A stretch of DNA of 9,972 bases from assembly GCA_007127595.1 (NCBI GenBank), contig SKZA01000367.1:1-9972 (forward strand), written 5' to 3'. The position numbers and the translations under genes are program-made. The notes below the pieces were generated by a model. The model saw only the letters and a program-made list of their open reading frames with translations, was not told the origin of the DNA and ran no database searches. Source of the DNA: Kiritimatiellia bacterium (GTDB taxonomy: Bacteria; Verrucomicrobiota; Kiritimatiellia; SLAD01). Shown here piece by piece: positions 7,671-9,972 of the stretch; the stretch's first letter is position 1; each line of letters begins with the position of its first letter.

Positions 7671-7737
7671 GGTCGGGCCATTTACGGCATAGATTAGCTC
7701 GCATTTAGGGTTCGCACAAACATAATGGGACCTGCAA

Positions 7738-9168
7738 ATGGATGGCCTGATACAGATTATCGCCCGACTATTCACCGGCGTCTTTCGTATATCCGCCCTG
7801 GCCGTGGGGGGGATGCTGCTCGTATTCCCCGCTTTCAAGGGGATGTGGCTGGGGTACGTCCCTTTGGCGGTCGGCGGGCTTCTGCTCTACGCCCTCTACC
7901 GGTTTCACCCTGTGCTATTCCGACTCCTCGGACCCATGAGCGAACGCGCCTTTATCGCATTGATCTGCCTCGTTCCCGCCGTCATGCAGCTCGCGCTCAT
8001 CATGTTCTTTCGATCGGCGCCGACCTTTGATGGTTACTTCGTCTATCGTGAAGCCGTGACGTTGGCTGAAACGGGGCGCATGCATCCCTTGACCTACTAT
8101 GCGCCCGCTCAGATCTGGTACTTCGCGTTTTTCTTCAAGATCTTCGGGCCGTCCCCGCTTGTTGCTCAAATCTGTCAGATCCCCTTAGCCGCCCTGATCC
8201 CGCTGGTATCCTACGCCATTGGCTGTCGCGTCGCTTCGCGCGATCGCGCGCGCCTGGCGGCCGTACTGGTGGCGTTGTATCCGGGCCTGCTCCTCTATGT
8301 GCTGGTCACGCCGTACTACTTCTACATGTACACGTTGGCGACCCTCATGATCGTGTGGTCCTGGTTGCGTGTGGCGCAGGGGGAGAACGTGTGGCGATCC
8401 GCCGTGTACGGTGGTTTGGCGGCAGGGTGGGGCGCGTTGACGAAGGCGACCTTGCTCGTAGCGCCCCTGCAAACGATCTTCTTCTGGGTGGTTACGGCGG
8501 GCACGGTAAAGGGTACGCGCCGCTGGCTGGCGTGGTTGCTGTTCATCGCGGTGATGGCCGGCGTGGTGGCGCCATGGACGTTGCGCAACCACCGTGTCTT
8601 CGGTGAAACGGTGTTGATTAATACATCCGGCCCGCTCGTTTTTTACAGTGCCAACAACCCTGAATCCGACGGGTTATACAGTCCGTTGCCGGATCAGGCC
8701 CGGGTGGAAACGCCAAAAGAAATGTTGGCGCACATGGCATGGTGCAACGAACAAGCTTGGGATTTCATCCGCGAACACCCCGCATCCTTCGCGCGCCTGG
8801 TTTGGCTTAAACTGCTGCATACGTGGGGCACGGAGACGACGTTTGTCGAATTGATCAACCGCGACGGCGCGCCGTTGGGTTGGCTGGACCCCGCCTTGCG
8901 CTTCCTTGTGCAAATCGGCTGGGCGGCGTTGGTTTTCCTGTGGGTGTATCGCGCCGCCGGAGCCCTGTGGTACCGGCTGCCGCCCTCCATGCTGGAAATC
9001 GCCACCGGCATCTTCGTCCTTTCGAAGTTTTTGATCTACTCGGTCTACGAAGGAGGCGCCCGCCATCATATGCCGATTATACTCCTATTGACTCTATACG
9101 GCATGGCTGCAAAAATTCCCGATTTGAGCAAGCGAGGCAAGGACTTGCGGCTTGAAGGGGGCCCATAG
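7738..9168 (+). CDS. GT39/ArnT-like membrane glycosyltransferase (GT-C fold)
   Basis: The 476-residue product is strongly hydrophobic, with around ten membrane segments. It carries the layout of the dolichyl-phosphate-mannose/ArnT-like family, which transfers sugars from a polyprenyl-phosphate donor on the outer face of the inner membrane. Seen in order: a first outer loop with FDGYFVYREA, where Asp98 matches the family's conserved loop acid; aromatic-rich segments at about 140-250; APWTLRNHRVFGE (278-290) followed by NTSGPLVFYSANNPESDG (295-312), a typical family stretch; and ARHHMPI (441-447) in the last membrane hairpin. Acceptor and sugar cannot be told. ATG 7738 has a short GGGA about 9 nt upstream. 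The gene ends 18 bp before the sulfatase-like gene on the same strand, suggesting an operon. Confidence 0.85.
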   Translation: MDGLIQIIARLFTGVFRISALAVGGMLLVFPAFKGMWLGYVPLAVGGLLLYALYRFHPVLFRLLGPMSERAFIALICLVPAVMQLALIMFFRSAPTFDGYFVYREAVTLAETGRMHPLTYYAPAQIWYFAFFFKIFGPSPLVAQICQIPLAALIPLVSYAIGCRVASRDRARLAAVLVALYPGLLLYVLVTPYYFYMYTLATLMIVWSWLRVAQGENVWRSAVYGGLAAGWGALTKATLLVAPLQTIFFWVVTAGTVKGTRRWLAWLLFIAVMAGVVAPWTLRNHRVFGETVLINTSGPLVFYSANNPESDGLYSPLPDQARVETPKEMLAHMAWCNEQAWDFIREHPASFARLVWLKLLHTWGTETTFVELINRDGAPLGWLDPALRFLVQIGWAALVFLWVYRAAGALWYRLPPSMLEIATGIFVLSKFLIYSVYEGGARHHMPIILLLTLYGMAAKIPDLSKRGKDLRLEGGP

Positions 9169-9186
9169 CAGACGAGAACTATATCG

Positions 9187-9972
9187 ATGCCATCTTTGAA
9201 TAAAGTGATTATTGCGTTTTGCGCGGCAAATATTGCGCTGCTGCAGCAGTATTATACTGTCTTTGACCAATTCAATCGCCTCATATTGCATTGGGATGGA
9301 TGGCGGCATCTTACGATCGTTCTCTCCGTAACGATCCTTGCCGGTGCTTACCTGCTGGCTTATCAAGCGACCTCTCTGCTGACCCGTTGGCATCGTTCAA
9401 CGCGCTGGATGGCGGATGCCGCAGCCGTGTTGTTTCTATTCTTCATCTTGACGCGCTCTTCCATCAGCCTCATCAGCAACAGCGATCTGTTGCCTGAGCC
9501 TATCGCCCATGGGTTGGATTCGACGTATGTGAAGCTGGCCTTGTATTTGGTCATACCTGGTCTGTGTATGGCCATCAGTCTGGCCACGACGAAGAGAGTG
9601 ATCCGCGCCGTCTTCCTGATTCTGTCTCCTAGTCTCTTCTTCACGTTTGTCTTGCCTTTGTCGTTTCATCGTTACGCAGACGATCTCGACGATTATCGCA
9701 GTGTTATCGAAGAACATGCCGCACAGCAGCCGGATTCAGACACTTCGGTCCCGAACGTATACATGGTCCTCTTCGATGAATGGGACATTCAGCGTTCGTT
9801 TGTGGACCATGAGCCCATTGCCGACCTCCCGAATGTAAGAAGGTTAATGGAAAGCGCGACGTACTATGCGAATGCGTATTCGCCCAGTGCATGGACGCAT
9901 TCGGCCATTCCCCGTATTCTACTTCAGCAACACCCGTCCGTTGTCGAGGCGACCTATGATGAAGTGCTGGAC
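9187..9972 (+). CDS. Membrane-anchored alkaline-phosphatase-superfamily (sulfatase-like) protein, 3' end outside window
   Basis: The frame is open from ATG 9187 to the window edge (262 residues), so most of the catalytic domain is missing. Residues 4-160 hold about five hydrophobic segments, followed by a linker and the start of a sulfatase/AP-type domain: NVYMVLFDEWD (190-200), with Asp197 as the likely first metal ligand, then LPNVRRLMESATYYANAYSPSAWTHSAIPRIL (214-245). In this family the nucleophile sits in the last motif; Thr237 is the likely residue, since no Cys or Ser of the sulfatase CxPxR kind is present. That points away from a formylglycine sulfatase and towards a phosphotransferase or hydrolase of the superfamily. 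Substrate is unknown; an envelope glycan or lipid is likely given the adjacent GT39-like gene 18 bp upstream. Confidence 0.8.
   Translation, partial: MPSLNKVIIAFCAANIALLQQYYTVFDQFNRLILHWDGWRHLTIVLSVTILAGAYLLAYQATSLLTRWHRSTRWMADAAAVLFLFFILTRSSISLISNSDLLPEPIAHGLDSTYVKLALYLVIPGLCMAISLATTKRVIRAVFLILSPSLFFTFVLPLSFHRYADDLDDYRSVIEEHAAQQPDSDTSVPNVYMVLFDEWDIQRSFVDHEPIADLPNVRRLMESATYYANAYSPSAWTHSAIPRILLQQHPSVVEATYDEVLD

Noticed and set aside
7691..7719. Minus-strand promoter with boxes at 7714-7719 and 7691-7696, 17 bp apart
   Set aside because: The spacing is right, but each box matches the sigma-70 consensus at only three of six positions, within chance for this spacer.

Overview
The window (9972 bp, fairly GC-rich, no tRNA, rRNA or CRISPR seen) looks like chromosomal DNA of a free-living, heterotrophic, Gram-negative-type bacterium. 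A large exported polysaccharide-degrading enzyme with PKD and DUF5060-like modules, a membrane-anchored sulfatase-like protein, a GT-C glycosyltransferase, and spacers rich in hairpins and heptamer repeats together suggest a Hydrogenedentota or PVC-type lineage (Lentisphaerota, Kiritimatiellota, Verrucomicrobiota). That placement is an impression from gene style, not a computed result.

Layout. (1) Positions 1-3090, minus strand: a very large exported multidomain glycoside hydrolase, open at the left window edge. It has a signal peptide, a CBM-like jelly roll, a PKD domain, an Ig-like domain, a DUF5060-like domain and a clan GH-A-like barrel that appears to carry an inserted second CBM-like module. 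(2) 3091-3371: a spacer with two short perfect hairpins. (3) 3372-4805, minus strand: a protein built like a B12-binding/radical SAM protein but without the iron-sulfur cluster cysteines. (4) 4806-4925: a divergent spacer with a perfect 6+6 inverted repeat. (5) 4926-6548, plus strand: nadB, L-aspartate oxidase, full length and apparently intact. (6) 6549-6944: a non-coding spacer with a nested GC-rich inverted repeat and scattered or tandem GAAC-type heptamers. (7) 6945-7670, minus strand: an unrecognised protein with about six membrane segments. (8) 7738-9168, plus strand: a GT39/ArnT-like membrane glycosyltransferase. (9) 9187-9972, plus strand: a membrane-anchored alkaline-phosphatase-superfamily (sulfatase-like) protein cut by the right edge, probably co-transcribed with (8).

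The genes do not form one obvious pathway. nadB supplies the first step of NAD synthesis from aspartate. The GT-C/sulfatase-like pair probably works on an envelope glycan or lipid. The left-end enzyme acts on extracellular polysaccharide. The most unusual items are the cluster-less radical SAM-like protein and the domain architecture of the glycoside hydrolase. I found no convincing defence system, mobile element or wholly new multi-gene system.
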